A DNA stretch of 64,000 nucleotides from Dermatemys mawii (GCA_007922305.1 ML677326.1:59476870-59540869), one strand, 5' to 3'. Positions 46,070 to 58,030 are shown, numbered from the stretch's first letter. Numbers and translations: made by a program. Notes: a model not told the origin generated them from the letters alone.

Positions 46070-47060
46070 TTGACAGGCTGCACCTCATTGGCATGAATGA
46101 TACTTGGCTAGAGGAGAACAATGGGCAGTGCTTGGAAGTAGTTGAGAACATCCTGCTTAATAGTAGAAAACCTAGTAGAAATCTCCAAGGTCTATTTATT
46201 TGGCTAAGTTTAAATGTTTTTAGATTTCGTCAACATAGAAGGGAATGCAACTCATGTCTGCTTGTGTTTCAGTACATTTTGGATTACCTGCCACATTTCA
46301 AGTCTTCAGATGTAGCTTTTACCTCATTGGAGGGTTCACTTAACTGCAGTTTTGGCATTCCATCTTCCCATCCAAGGAAAGTCAGTTTCTTAAACTCCAT
46401 GGTAATGAGATTTTTGAAAGGTATTGTTTGCCTGTTTCTTCCTGTAAAGGAAGTGATTCTACTGTGAGACTTTAGTAATGTGCTGGCCACACTCATCATG
46501 TGTCCTCAGTTTGAGATGAAAGCAACCTTCTTGTGGTCTTTCCTTTCCCAGAAGATAGCCTTACTTGTGACTATAACTTTCTGAGGAAGAGTCAGCAAAT
46601 TACAAGCCTTAATGACTTTTAGCAAAAGACAGGCCTCCTGTCTTCAGGTCTTCAAAGACAGTGTCCCTAAGATCACAGCCAAAGATTCTGCCTAAGTGTC
46701 CCTAAGACACACCCAAATGTACATGAGCAGTATCTTCATACTTTAGATGTCGGGTGGTACTTAGCATTTTATTTAGAAAGGACTAAACCATTTCATTCAT
46801 CTCTTCAACTTTTTGTCTCCTATGCGGATTGGATGAAAAGTCAACCAGTCTCCACATAGATGATTTCCAGGTGGATAATTTCTTGTATTACCATCCTTAT
46901 GGAGTAACTCGCACTACACCCCCACCAACATTATGGGCTCATTCAATAAGAGCACAGATGAGATGGATCATGGTTCTCAGTCTTGACATCTAGATCAGAT
47001 GCAAACTTTGAGAAGGCTACTCTACCCTCATTATTGAAGTAAACTCCAAGCCCCACCACC
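46070..47060 (+). pseudogene. DIRS tyrosine recombinase relic
   Basis: The frame 46093-46467 corresponds to the N-terminal helical domain (SRKPSRNLQGLFIWLSLNVF, FLKG). In the same frame ALLVTITF then a stop (46582-46584) and GRVSKL form the Arg-containing box I region. After a frame change, AHSIRAQ at 46937-46957 gives the H-x-x-R box II (His 46940-46942, Arg 46949-46951). The C-terminal nucleophile Tyr is not identifiable. In DIRS elements this enzyme integrates the circular DNA without making target duplications. Confidence 0.6.
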
Positions 47061-47440
47061 TCTCTGAACTGCTTGTGCATCACCTGAATGGAATACACGC
47101 CGACAACCTTTTGAAGGAGAAAAGGTAGTTTACTTATCTGTTCTGAAAAAAATGTTGTTCTTCAGGGTGTATCCCATGATGCACCAGCCATTCCCACCAC
47201 ATCAGTCTCAAGCCTGGCATTTTGAAGTGAAGGAATGGGGATGGGGGGTGGGTCATGGAGGTGCTGCCTTTATGTTGTCATAGGAGGGCCTAAGAGGCCC
47301 AGAGGGCATGAGTGCTTCCCTGATGGCTACCACTAAACCAGGTTCTCTAGTTTTGGATCACTGGGCATGTGCATACCTGAATGGAATACGCACAGCACCC
47401 ACATCTCAAAGAACAATAGTTACAGAGAAGTAACCCGCTT

Positions 47441-47966
47441 ATACATACAATAAGGACAACTTTCTTGATTTTTCATGAGACCAATGATTAGTATTGTGAA
47501 GCTATGATATTACTCAAGAGTACAACCTGGACTTCTGAAGGGCTTTATCCCCTCAACTCTTCAACCTGAGGTGCCCTTTACAGCTGTTTCGTTCTTCAGG
47601 TGTTAATTTCATGAGCACAGCAAAGGAGGAAGAGTGATGTGTGTCCTCTGTTCTCACTTCTTATAGCCATTTTCCTCTTTGAAGATCATCTTCATCTGAG
47701 GTTCAGAAGACAGGAGGTCTGGGGAACAACAACCCGCAACTGTTTCTTGGACGATGTGTACATTTCTTGCTCACTCCCTTCTTCCTGCCAAAGGATGGAT
47801 GCTTTACCAGATGATAGTCCATTTGATTCTGTTGACACCTGGCTGAGGTGTCAGTTTGGCTTTTGTTTCTGAGGAACTGGTTTGTGTCTGCTTTTCTAAC
47901 CTTATTAATGCTATCCAGTATAATCTTATAACTTCACATATGATGTTGCCATACACATTTTACAAG
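47441..47966. other. Unassigned segment between DIRS relic and CR1
   Basis: It contains a 78-codon open frame (47639-47872) without a domain I recognise. It could be a further transposon fragment because it is pyrimidine-rich and unlike the AT-rich flanks. No evidence allows a name. Confidence 0.3.
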
Positions 47967-48526
47967 GACAATAATGATTAGGGGATTGGAACAGGTCCCA
48001 TATGAGGAGAGATTAAAGAGGCTAGCACTTTTTAGCTTGGAAAAGAGGAGACTAAGGGGGGATATGATAGAAGTATATAAAATGATGAGTGGCATGGAGA
48101 AAGTGAATAAGGAAAAGTTATTTACTTGTTCCCATAATAGCAGAACTAGGGGCCACCCACTGAAATTAGTGGGCAGAAGGTTTAAAACAAATAAAAGAAA
48201 GTTCTTCACACAGCGCACAGTCAACCTGTGGAACTCCTTGCCTGAGGAGGCTGTGAAGGCTAGGACTATAACAGGGTTTAAAAGAGAACTGGATAAATTC
48301 ATGGAGGCAAAGTCCATTAATGGCTATTAGCCAGGCTGGGTAAGGAATGGTGTCCCTAGCCTCTGTTTGTCTGAGGGGGGTGATGGATGACAGGAGAGAG
48401 ATCACTTGATCTTTACCTGTTAGGTTCACTCACTCCGGGGCACCTGGCATTGGCCACTATCGGTAGACAGGATACTAGGCTAGATGGACCTTCGGTCTGA
48501 CCCAGTACGGCCCTTCTTATGTTCAG
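47967..48526 (+). mobile_element. CR1 LINE 3' end, 560 bp
   Basis: It starts inside ORF2 and ends CGGCCCTTCTTATGTTC, the terminus of a turtle CR1 subfamily. The 3' UTR includes GACAGGAGAGAGATCACTTG, GGCACCTGGCATTGGCCACT and GGACCTTCGGTCTGACCCAG. 5'-truncated. Same subfamily as the minus-strand copy at 34158-34395. Confidence 0.95.
47974..48330 (+). pseudogene. CR1 ORF2 C-terminal fragment (open frame, truncated)
   Basis: A 118-residue frame runs from MIRGLEQVPYEERLKRLALF through SLEKRRLRGDMIEVYKMM to a natural stop after SINGY. It is the conserved C-terminal domain downstream of the CR1 reverse transcriptase. The frame is intact, so this is a comparatively young copy, but it lacks a promoter and the enzyme domains. 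Confidence 0.92.
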
Positions 48527-50466
48527 CAAATTATGAATTTTCAAATGATGCTTTACAAGGCATACCTTTGTATAAAATTTATCATAGTCTTGTAAAATGG
48601 TACAGACTATCACAGAAGCCCAGTCATCAAATTTTTTTGAATTAATTTCACAGAATAAAGCCAAAAGGTTCTTACAGATTATAGGAGTGACATTTGCTTC
48701 TGCTTCTCTTGTCATAATTCCTGTCATTTTTGTCCACATGTTTAAAAGTACCCTTGTGCATGTGAATTAATGATTTGTGTAAACCTCCTGCATTTAAGCT
48801 TTTTATTAGATAAGGTGCATTTAATTCTTATGTACTCTAAATCTAATTTAAAATGTGGATTTCCAATAATGTAGGAAATATTTTTGAATATACTCCTTTT
48901 TCTGATGCAAAGTAATCTGGGGGTGGTTTGTTTGTTAAAACCTCAACATACAAAAACTTTTAATTTGCTATCTCAGCAGTAACCTTCACTTCCTATGCAT
49001 TTGTTTTGAGGATTTTCAGATTCTGCTAACCTTGCACTGAGTAGCAGTTTACTTTAGTTTCTGAATTCAGTGGGGCTGTGGACTACAGTATGAGCAAGGA
49101 TGACAGAATTTTGGCCATGATCATTTATTGTATGTACAGTGAGATGGAAGCGTGGAGTTGTATTGAGCCAGGAGTAGTGCCAGTAAGGAATAGATCCTCC
49201 CCACCCCAATTCTTCGAAGAGGTAATAATTTGTCACTGTATTTTACCAATAGCAGATTACTATTCTCCTCTTATCCATACACACACTACACCTACTCCAT
49301 TGTACTCTCTCATGCATTGGTGGGTTGAGCCTTCTCTGAGAAGGATACAAGAAGTTCTTTGATTTGATTTTGAGACATTTGGGATTTTAGATATATTTTT
49401 GAATTTGCTCGACTGCTTGTCTGTTGGAATTCCATCTGCTTCTAACAGCTACCCGCATAGTTGTTTTTTACTTCAGATATGTTTTGTGAAAAGTCAGTCA
49501 GTGTTTCTTGGGAACTATCAAACTGCTACAATAATATATCTTCTGTGTACAGACACTAACTTTTTTCTATGTATTTTACAGTTTACACAGTTACACTTCT
49601 CAAATTTACCACAAATCTTGGTGGTGGAGTTTGGTGGGTTTTTTTTTTTGGGGGGGGGGGTTGGTAGTCCTTAGGAAGCTAATAAATTGCCCAATATCTT
49701 TAAATATGCTGTAGATTCATGGCAATTTAGCACTACTCTGACTCTTGACATTCTAAAAACATGCATGTTTTATTTTTCAGACTTCCTTTCTATGCGTCAT
49801 ATATTCCCTTAGTCCATTGCTAACATGACTGAAAGGGAATAAAACTGATAGGAAATTCTGAGAAGGCAATGAAGGCAATCTCTGTAGCACTGCCTTCCCT
49901 TACAACTGCACTCCCCTAACCCCCAATACAATGCTCATCCTAACATTCTTACGCTCTGTAGAGTCCCAACCAGCAACCTGAACCCAATTCCTGAGACAGA
50001 GAGAGATTCCTGGATATCTATGCAACTGCCACTGTCCTTTTCAAGTATCCTGAGACTGGTAGGATTTCCCCTTGTATCTCAGGCTATGGAAGTTTAGTAT
50101 GCCATTCTGGTAACAGAAAACAACTGGAAGCCCAGTAGATTCAGCCCAATGAGGAATCCTCCGAGGAGAGTCACAGTATTGACTCGTACGTCGTCATCCT
50201 CCTGTCCTTTAGGTTGGGAATGAGAGGACATGGCCAGGAAGTCACACCAACCAACCTCACCAGGCAGAAGAAGGGCTCTTGGGGCACACTGGCACAAGCT
50301 GTAAGAAAGATAAGCCTTGAGACTTCTTTCTTTTACATCTGGAAATGGCCTCACAGACACTTAGCCAGAGGATAGGGTTTGGAATGCAAAGAAGTTTCTT
50401 AAACCCAATTTTACCTCTTCCCCCTCCTCACAGACTTCACAGAGCACAGGTCAGATGTGGTCTAAA
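48527..50466. other. Unannotated sequence
   Basis: A T-run joined to a G-run lies at 49642-49661. Otherwise random short frames. No repeat family or exon recognised. Confidence 0.35.
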
Positions 50467-50580
50467 ATTTTTATTTTTATTAATTTTTATTTTATTTTTT
50501 TATTTTATTTTTTATTTTATTTTTATTTTATTTTATTAATTTTTTAATTAAAATTTAATTATTAATTTTTATTTTTTTAT
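50467..50580. repeat. Low-complexity (TTTTA)n / AT-rich tract
   Basis: About 114 bp made almost only of T and A in TTTTA-like units. Confidence 0.9.
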
Positions 50581-51865
50581 AACTGCTCCCTCTTCACATA
50601 TTTAATCATCACACCTGAAGAGTAAAATTGAAAGAAAAATTGTAAGATTCTGTAGATGCATCACTGACCCAGCAAGTGTCCAACATACAGAAAAGAAACA
50701 GTGCAGCCTCTTTTAGGATTAGGTTCTTGTTTGGACTGTATGCCTGCATACGGGAATATAAACCCTTCCCAGTATTATGTCCTGTGTGAGCCCCCTAGTC
50801 CTTGCGTCAAGGCATGTAAGTGAGTAACTTTGCTTATATGCAGTTTGATCCTTCCCTGAAGTAGGTGGGCAATGAATGAACAGAGGTTTGTTTCCATCCC
50901 ATGTTCTTATGGGCTAGAGTAGCTGAGCCACATCAGGATGGTATTAATTTACTGCAGGGCTATGTTAGATGCTCCCAGATTTCTCTTCACTCTTGCGGTC
51001 AAAGCTAACTTGCTGATAGCCTATGACCATCAGTAACTTACTATCTGCTCAGGAGGAGGGAAGCAGGGGAGGTATTGTCACTTAAAGGTACTTTTCTGTT
51101 CCTTGGTGCTCCTGGAAGACAGGCTGAGTGTTTACATCATCTTTTGCTCAGGACTGTGCCTAATTTCACAGTCTAGAGCTCTGAAAGATAGCAAAATGAT
51201 GTCAGTTGAAATGGGGGATGTAAAGTCCTTTGTGTTCAGAAAGTTGCACGGAGATCATTTTATTTAATCTTTGTTTTAGATGAGGTTAGATTTCCACTTT
51301 GGACCAGAGTAGTTCAGTAAGAGTACTGATGAAGTAGTGCATATGTTTTCTGAGGTTCAACACTTAGTTTTGTTGTTACAGCACATATCTTATTTGATAG
51401 TGTCCTAAATGCTCTAAAAAAAATTGATCAAACTGCTTGTCTTTAGCTTTATTATCCAAACTGAATAATTTCACCAAATAGTTGTGCATTTTAGAGCAAG
51501 CTGATGACTAGTTCATTATGCTATTTTGGGGTTTATTATACTTTTCATGCATGGGGGTTTATGCACATAACTTCAATTAGCTTTAATAGGAGAATGAACA
51601 AGAGAACAGAATTCTTTGCTGGATTTTTTGCACAGTTGGCCCCCTCTTGACTAATGTCTGTTATCTTCCATTTCTGTCATGTGCCTTTTACTAGTTACCT
51701 TTTAACAGCTTTGCTTAAGGACTATTAACATATAATATGCAGTATGTTTGGAGAGGGAGCCAGCAGGGGAGACCAGAACTGGGATGAGAAGATTGGGAGT
51801 AGAGACACTTAGGTGCAAAAGAGAATGAACTGGGACAGATAGGAAGAGGTGGGGCAGAAGGTGTG
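50581..51865. other. Unannotated sequence
   Basis: No gene or repeat recognised. Confidence 0.35.
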
Positions 51866-52045
51866 AATCATAGAATCTCAGAGTTGGAAGGGACCTCGGG
51901 AGATCATCTAGTCCAACCCCCTGCTTAGAGCAGGACCAGTCTCTATTTTGCCCCATGTTCCCAAATGCCCTCCTCCAGGATTGAGCTCTCAACTCTGGGT
52001 TTAGTAGGCCAATGCTCAAACCATTGACCTATCCCTCCCCATAAT
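51866..52045 (-). mobile_element. CR1 LINE 3' end fragment
   Basis: It starts AATCATAGAATCTCAGAGTTGG, the complement of the CR1 3' terminus, then GGAAGGGACCTCGGGAGATC and CATCTAGTCCAACCCCCTGC. It continues to ACCATTGACCTATCCCTCCC. Oriented on the minus strand; truncated 5'. Confidence 0.9.
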
Positions 52046-52772
52046 GGGGGTGGGGGAACAGACATAAAGTCTGTGATTACTAAGAACAGTCCCCTCTAGG
52101 TCATGAAAATGGAGCCCAAAATTCCTGAGCCTCACTTGTCTTCTCCTGTCAGTAAATATCTGTAAAACCTACCAAGGAAGCATGTTTTATACTTCTCTGT
52201 TGACTGGTCCAATGAAAGAAATATAAGAATGTCAACATGCTATTTCTCTGAGTTACTCCATTTTCTTAAAAGACAGCGATCTGTATAGTGGAGCTAAAGG
52301 TTCCAGCCCTGCTGATGTCCTGTGTCTGTGTCAGTGTCAGTATGATGTGAAATAATGAAATATTTTCGTTTCCTTTTTTTAAAAAAAATTAGGAAATTAT
52401 GGAGACACAAAACTACATTAAAATAAAATTATTAATGTTGCAATTTCAAGCACTCAGAACTTAAAATATGACCAAATTGAGGGTCCCTGTACATTCTTCC
52501 CCCTTATGTATACAATCTTTAATTACATGAGCTCATAGTGTGTTTTTGTTGGCTCCATCTCATTCGATGCAAAGAATGGATTTGTTCCAGGCATGGAGCA
52601 AGACTGTGTCACAAAGGAGGCTGTTGTTGTCTGGAGGACCCTTGCTTCATTTGTTGCAGAAGCTACAAGGTGAGTGGTGAATGAGGCATTAGGCTATGGG
52701 ATAACCTGGTGTGGGTCATGCTCAGTCTGAAGCTGTTTCACTTTCAATCAATCAGTCAATAAATAGTAATTG
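52046..52772. other. Unannotated sequence
   Basis: No gene or repeat recognised. Confidence 0.35.
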
Positions 52773-52842
52773 GAGAAGGGATTTGAACTTAAGTCTCCTA
52801 CCTACTAGATGAAAGCCCAAACTACGAGGCTATAGTGTCACT
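52773..52842 (-). mobile_element. tRNA-derived SINE-like fragment (MIR-like)
   Basis: GGGATTTGAACTTAAGTCTC followed by a line reading GAAAGCCCAAACTACGAGGC resembles the antisense tRNA-related half of an old SINE. Short and diverged. Confidence 0.4.
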
Positions 52843-54444
52843 CTTGCCCTTTCTCTGGCCCAGTGATTATTCATGGCCATTCAGAGTCAGTCATAAACCA
52901 CTCACCAAAAATTTGAACTCAGCATGGGATGAAAACTAATCAACTCAGCCTAAAATTCATGAATGTACCCTAAGAAAAAGAATTGAAATTTTAATAATAT
53001 AGGGAGATTGGCAAATGAGTGTTTTTGCCTTTATGCAGAAGTTCTGCAAACTCAAAAAGCACAGATTTATTCTGTTTAAAATTATGCAAATATTTTGCAC
53101 AGCTCTAGATGGAAGGTTTTGTAGGTATCTTGCATCCAATTTCTATGTCTTCATGTCTTGTTAAAATTAGATATAGAATTAAACTTTAAGAGGACACAAT
53201 ATTTAGCCCAAGGATCTTATGTTGGATTTTGTAAATGTACTTAAGGGGAGACTAGTTTTAATTTTGACCTTTTTTGCATACAGTAAGCATCTTCCAGATC
53301 ATAAGCTAGTACAAAGCTGTCTTGCAGACGCAGAAAAAAAATGAATGATTGCAAAGGTCTTTCATCTATTGCTTCATTACTTATTATGTAGATTTTTTTA
53401 AATAAAGGACATAATGGGGAATATAAATTGATGTATCTAAACTGATGACACTAAGAAATGCAACATCTGTCGCTGGTGTTCCTGAGGATAATTTACGTCT
53501 CAGGCATAATTTCATGCCTTGTTAAAATGAGAGAACACTATGACTTGCTGAAGGTGAAAATAAGGGGACAAGCTCCACTAAAGAAAGATAAACTTCTGTG
53601 GTGGTTAGAGGATTTGATTATAACAAAATGTCTCCATAACTGGGGGGAGAGGAAATAGCTCTTGCATGTTAAAGTTTGTTGAGTTGTTGTTTTTTTTTGG
53701 AAGGGGGCGGAAGTATTGACATCTCATTCCCTTGTCAATATGCTGACACACTTTGCTGTTAACTCCATGCTAATGAATTTATGTGCACTGATAGGCCACC
53801 CTCTGTGTCTCCATTAGCCGTATACATATGGGAATTATCAGCGATTGCCCCAGGAATTAGTGTTGAGACATCCACAATCTCATGCACATGTTCAGCTGTG
53901 GAAAGTGTAGAGAGGTACCAGTGGAAATGTAGCAGCAGTAGATGGGAAAGGATGGTTACAAAGAACTGTACAGCAAGTGGTTAGTGGGCAGTTGTTTTGA
54001 TTAATCAGCTAATGTTTTGAGCTCCTGTAAGGAGAGAGGAAGGATCTGGGATAAGTGTTGAGTATTAATGGTGTTCACTCCTAATTTTTAGATTTTACAG
54101 TTTCTTAGCTTTAGTAAAATGAAGAGCATTTCTTGATTTGTGTATTCAATATGTTATCATTTGTTTTTTAAAAGGTAAAATAGTAGATTGTTGGATGCTC
54201 CCTCTACACGTGTCCTTGCTGTGCTTGGTGAATACCACTTGACAGTTGACCTGGATAGTAGGGAAGGCCAGTTAAGAATAAGAGCCAGCAACAAGATGTG
54301 CTTCACTCTTTGTGGAACTGAAATGCTTGGCTGATGTTGCATACTATTAATTATAGTCTGGCCTGCAAAGTTTTGGGATCTGGGCACACTTTAACAACAT
54401 TGGTCATAATGGAGCTAGAGAATATTACAGGGGGAATTTGTTTA
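52843..54444. other. Unannotated sequence
   Basis: AT-rich, random short frames only. The plus frame at 53781-53984 is Ser/Cys-rich with no domain. Confidence 0.35.
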
Positions 54445-54452
54445 GTCTAGAC

Positions 54453-55150
54453 CAGAGGTGGGTAAACTTTCTGGCCCGAGGGCCACATCAGGGTTGCAAA
54501 ATTGTGTGGAGGGCCAGGTGGGGAAGGCTGTAACACCCCAGACAGCCTGACCCTGTCGTCTATCTGGCCCCTTCCCACTTCACACTCCCTGACTGCCCCC
54601 CTCAGAACTTCCAACCCATCCAACCCTCCCTGCTCCTTGTCCCCTAACTGCCCCCTCCAGAAACCCCCACCCTAACTGCCCCACAAGATCTCCCCACCCA
54701 ACCCCGCTAGCGTCCCGTCCCCTGACTGTCCTAACCCCTATCCATCCCCCCGGCCCCTGACAGACCCCCAGGACTCCCATGCCACATCCAATCGCCCCTC
54801 CAGAGACATCCCACCCAGGGACCTCACCCCCTATCCAACCCACCCTGCTTCCTTTTTCCCTGACTGCTCCCCTGGAGCCCCTGCTCCTTCTCTAACCCCT
54901 CGGCCCCCTTATCATGCTGCTCAGAGCAGCATGTCTGAATCCATGCGGAGCCAAACATGCTGCCCCGTGGGAGTGTGGCCCCCCCCCCAAGCTCCAGAGT
55001 GCTGCCTGCACGGCAGCATGGCTCTGGGGGAGTATGTCTGGCTCCGTGCATGGCTCCGGAGATGGGGAAAGGTGGGGAAGGGCTGGGAGAAGCCTCTCCA
55101 GCCAGGGAAGCGGGGACTGGATGAGATGGTGCCGTAGTTTGCCCATCCCG
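54453..55150. mobile_element. Non-autonomous hAT transposon, 698 bp, C-rich
   Basis: The left terminus CAGAGGTGGGTAAACT pairs with the right terminus AGTTTGCCCATCCCG. The flanks GTCTAGAC (54445-54452) and GCCTAGAC (55151-55158) form an 8-bp duplication with one mismatch. The left region holds GGCCCGAGGGCCACATC. The centre is an array of CCCTGACTGCCCC-like words, strongly C-rich on this strand. The many open frames (for example the Gly/Trp-rich minus-strand one at 54580-54843) come from this composition and not from a gene. Confidence 0.87.
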
Positions 55151-55285
55151 GCCTAGACCATATAACTTTAAGGTGTTATGCTTTTATTCAGTACTTAATT
55201 CTAAATTTGTGCATCCTTTGAAGATTTGAGAGAGAACATAGAAATGGGGATGATGCTGTATAATATTGTAAAAGACACACAAATA

Positions 55286-55410
55286 TAGGGTGACCAGATG
55301 CCCCAATTTTATAGGTCCCAAATTTGGGGCCTTTTTCTTATATAGGGTGCTATTTCCCACACACACACACGCTCCCTGTCCTCATTTTTCACATTTACTG
55401 TCCTACACAA
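55286..55410. mobile_element. Second copy of the Tc1/mariner-type MITE, diverged
   Basis: The left end TAGGGTGACCAGATGCCCC and the interior (CAATTTTATAGG, GGGGCCTTTTTCTTATATAGG, CCTGTCCTCATTTTTCACA) match the copy at 6902-7028. The right inverted repeat is degenerate (TGTCCTACACAAATA). A short CA run lies inside. Confidence 0.6.
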
Positions 55411-55998
55411 ATATCACTTACATCTTTGTAGAGCAAGGATTCAAATATGCCACACAGGAGAAAGGGAAAGTTCCTTAAACCAGATTTATCTCTTCTGCCA
55501 AGAATGCAGCTAAATTCTTCCGGACAAGGAGATAAATGGGCTGAGTCCCAGTGATGAGTGAAGCAGCAGAAATCAATTAAAAACACTTGACTCATTAAGA
55601 TGAGCAAAGAGAGAATGTTTCCACAGATTTCCTTTTAAGAAGTAGGCTACACATTGCTTTGCCTCAAAGAAACAAAAGCCTGAACTGCCCTGTAAAGATT
55701 AATTAGGTCATCTTTGGATCAACTTCTTCCCCCATCAGCATAAAAATTAGTGGCATAGAGTAAAACTCTGAAAGTGGTTAGGAGATGAAATAATGCAATT
55801 TGTCACAGAGACAATATTAACTTACACTATGTAAATATTAGATGGGCTGATGTAATACAGTCCATCAATGGAAAGTTCTTGCAACTTTGGCCTAGATTTT
55901 GGCCCATGCTTCATCTCCTTTTAAGCTGCTTCAGAGAAGCAATTGGGACAGGATGATGGTAGCAGAGAAGTCAAAGGATAAAAGCTGGCCTTTTCAAT
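55411..55998. other. Unannotated sequence
   Basis: No gene or repeat recognised. Confidence 0.35.
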
Positions 55999-57062
55999 GG
56001 ACATGGCTACACTTGCAGATGTAGAGCGCTGTGAGGTAAATCAGCCCTCAGACAGCGCAGTAGGGAAAAGGCTGCCGTGTTTCAAACTGTCAGCTGCAAG
56101 CGCATTGACGTGGCCACATTTGCAGCCCTTACAGCAGCATTGGGAGCAGTGCATTATGGGCAACTATCCCACAGAGAACCTTTTCCCATTCTGGTGCTGT
56201 GGTTTATGCAAAGGAGGAGGAGGGAGCAGGGCATTCTCAGTCCCGTCCCAACGCCCCGTGATGCATCGCTTTGAATCCCAGCAATCCCTGTGCTTCCGTC
56301 CACACTTGGTGCATTCTTTCAACATTTTTTGTACTGCGCGCTCTGTCTTTCCTTTCGGTCTGAGGGAATGGAGCCCAGACGGTTGAGGAATATGCTGACG
56401 AATCTTGCCAGCATGTCACAAATTGCAGTCAAATTACTACTTAAGCTACAAACTGACAGAGGAGTCTGAGGATGATGTCGACTCACAAAACGCATACGGC
56501 ATGAAATTGCTTGTGTCGTTCATGGTCATGCTTACCACTGTGGAGTCCCACTTTTGGGCTCAGGAAACAAGCACTGAGTGGTGGGATCTCATTGTCATGC
56601 CAGTCTGGGACGACGAGGAGTGGCTCCAGAACTTTCGGATGAGAAAAGCCACTTTCGTGAGACTGTTTGTGGTGACTTCACCCCCAACCCTGCAGTGCAA
56701 GGATACGAGATTGAGAGCTGCCCTGCTAGTGGAGAAGAGGGTGGCTATTGCAATCTGGAAGCTGGCACTCCAGGCCTTGTTGAGCAAAGAGAAAGGGGAT
56801 TATCAAAATTCCCAGAGAATTTAAAGGGTGGGTCTGATGGTTGGTCACCTGAGGGCAGGACAGTAGGGCTCAAAGTGACGACCAGGCATTGTGGGTCACT
56901 TCTGGAGGCCAGTTAGAGCACATTAATAGGCCAGGGCATCCATACCGACACTGCAGCACTCTAGCTGTGGCACAGCAAGCATTATGCTTCTTGTGGAGCT
57001 GGGTTACCAAGAGCTCCAGCTGCAGAGTCTGTGCACTCTAACTTGCAAGTGTAGGTACAGTG
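55999..57062 (+). mobile_element. PIF/Harbinger DNA transposon, internally deleted, about 1.06 kb
   Basis: The left end GGACATGGCTACACTTGCA pairs with the right-end TGCAAGTGTAGGTACA region around the shared TGCAAGTGTAG. The interior has the 5' region with TGCATTATGGGCAACTATCC (56150-56169), an ORF beginning in the 56400s, and a GC-richer right part. It encodes only the first part of a transposase: the catalytic core has been lost by an internal deletion. Right boundary and 3-bp target duplication are not resolved. Confidence 0.75.
56405..56824 (+). pseudogene. PIF/Harbinger transposase, N-terminal fragment (HARBI1-like)
   Basis: A 139-residue open frame contains TEWWDLIVMPVWDDEEWLQN and FRMRKATFVRLFVV, then VEKRVAIAIWKLA. 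This is the characteristic sequence before the DDE domain of turtle Harbinger transposases: a Trp-rich start, F.MRK.TF and EKRVA.A.WKLA. The deduced frame then runs out of homology at about residue 122 and ends at residue 139, so the three catalytic acidic residues of the DDE triad are missing. A longer relative would be roughly 350-400 residues. It cannot transpose on its own but could be mobilised in trans if its ends are intact. Confidence 0.8.
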
Positions 57063-57731
57063 ACTGTAACTCAGGCACTCTGGAAAATCTATCCTTTTGA
57101 GTTGAAATCTGGCTACTTTTGTCACATGATTAAAATGGCCCCAAAATAGGTGCATATTAATGCTTCAGGATTTGGCTCTTAGTTTCATTACATTTCTTAG
57201 TTTCATTAACTTGCTGTTTAAAAACAGAAGCAAATCTGTTATCGATAGGGCCAGAAATGAAACAACTGTCTGTCTGTAAGAGATCTTTGAAGTCCTCACT
57301 CAGTTTTAATCAAGCAAAACTCCTACAGAATCCTGAGTAATGACCTCTGGATGTGGCCCGATTATTTTACTGCAAAAAGTTTGCTAGATTTAGTTCTTTA
57401 TTTTTGTGAAGTGTTTCTCCATTTTAACTTAAGATAGGCTGGAGTATTTTACACTATATTTCAGTTACTTTATTACAGACAAGTTCAAACTCGTGTCTCA
57501 GCTCCCATTGGAGTCGCAGATTCCATGAATCTAATGGTTTTACAAAAATATATTTGACTTTTGACATTTCTCACACTATTCTATGTGGGCAGATGTGATA
57601 GGAAACAAATGATGAAACACCACTGAAAACTTGGACAATAGCAAAGTTAAGTCCTGGCTGCCTGTTAAGCTATTAAAGAAAAGGAGTTTGAAAAAATTAT
57701 CCTTAGTTTTGTTAAAGAACCCAAATCCCAT
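57063..57731. other. Unannotated sequence
   Basis: No gene or repeat recognised. Confidence 0.35.
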
Positions 57732-58027
57732 TTTCAGAAGTGGTGTGCCAAGTCTTCATTTATTCACTCTGATTTAAGGCTTCGTGTGCCAGTAATACAT
57801 TTTAACGTTTTTAGAAGGTCTCTTTCTATAAGCCTAAAATATCTAACTAAACTATTGTTGTATATAAAGTAAATAAGGTTTTTTAAATGTTTAAGAAAAT
57901 TCATTTAAAATTAAATTAAAATGCAGAGCCTTCCAGACTGGTGGCCAGGACCCAGGCTGCGTGAGTGACACTGAAAATCAGCTTGCAAGCCACCTTTGGC
58001 ACTCATACCATAGGTTGCCTACCCCTG
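57732..58027. mobile_element. Second copy of the 300-bp hAT, left terminus lost
   Basis: From TTTCAGAAGTGGTGTGCC onward it matches the copy at 6112-6411, including GTGCCAGTAATACATTTTAA and GCAGAGCC, to the right terminus GGTTGCCTACCCCTG (58013-58027). The first 16 or so bases, including the left inverted repeat, are replaced by unrelated DNA, so it is immobile. Confidence 0.88.
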
Positions 58028-58030
58028 GTC

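Larger units (their letters stand above)
43040..47440 (+). mobile_element. Decayed DIRS-like tyrosine-recombinase retroelement, about 4.4 kb
   Basis: Gag-like, RNase H-like and tyrosine-recombinase-like relics follow one another on the plus strand, in the order of DIRS elements. The right end has the landmarks AAAGAACAATAGTTACAGAG (47405-47424) and an inverted relative TTGTTCTTCAGGGTG (47156-47170). A direct repeat ACCTGAATGGAATAC lies at 47082-47096 and 47375-47389. Such inverted and complementary termini fit DIRS circular-junction structure. Most of the reverse transcriptase is missing, between about 45120 and 45200. Many stops and frameshifts; certainly inactive. A hAT is inserted at 44655-44874. 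The left end is uncertain, placed from GGTACC/GGCATC-type Ser/Thr-rich code near 43050-43450. Confidence 0.72.

Noticed and set aside
46093..46467. A 124-residue frame considered as a possible host exon
   Set aside because: Explained better as the N-terminal domain of a DIRS tyrosine recombinase, in line with the neighbouring relics.
54580..55156. Gly/Trp-rich and Pro/Ala-rich frames on both strands
   Set aside because: By-products of the C-rich interior of the hAT at 54453-55150.
56560..56916. Opposite-strand and alternate-frame ORFs over the Harbinger transposase
   Set aside because: Shadows of the transposase frame at 56405-56824.
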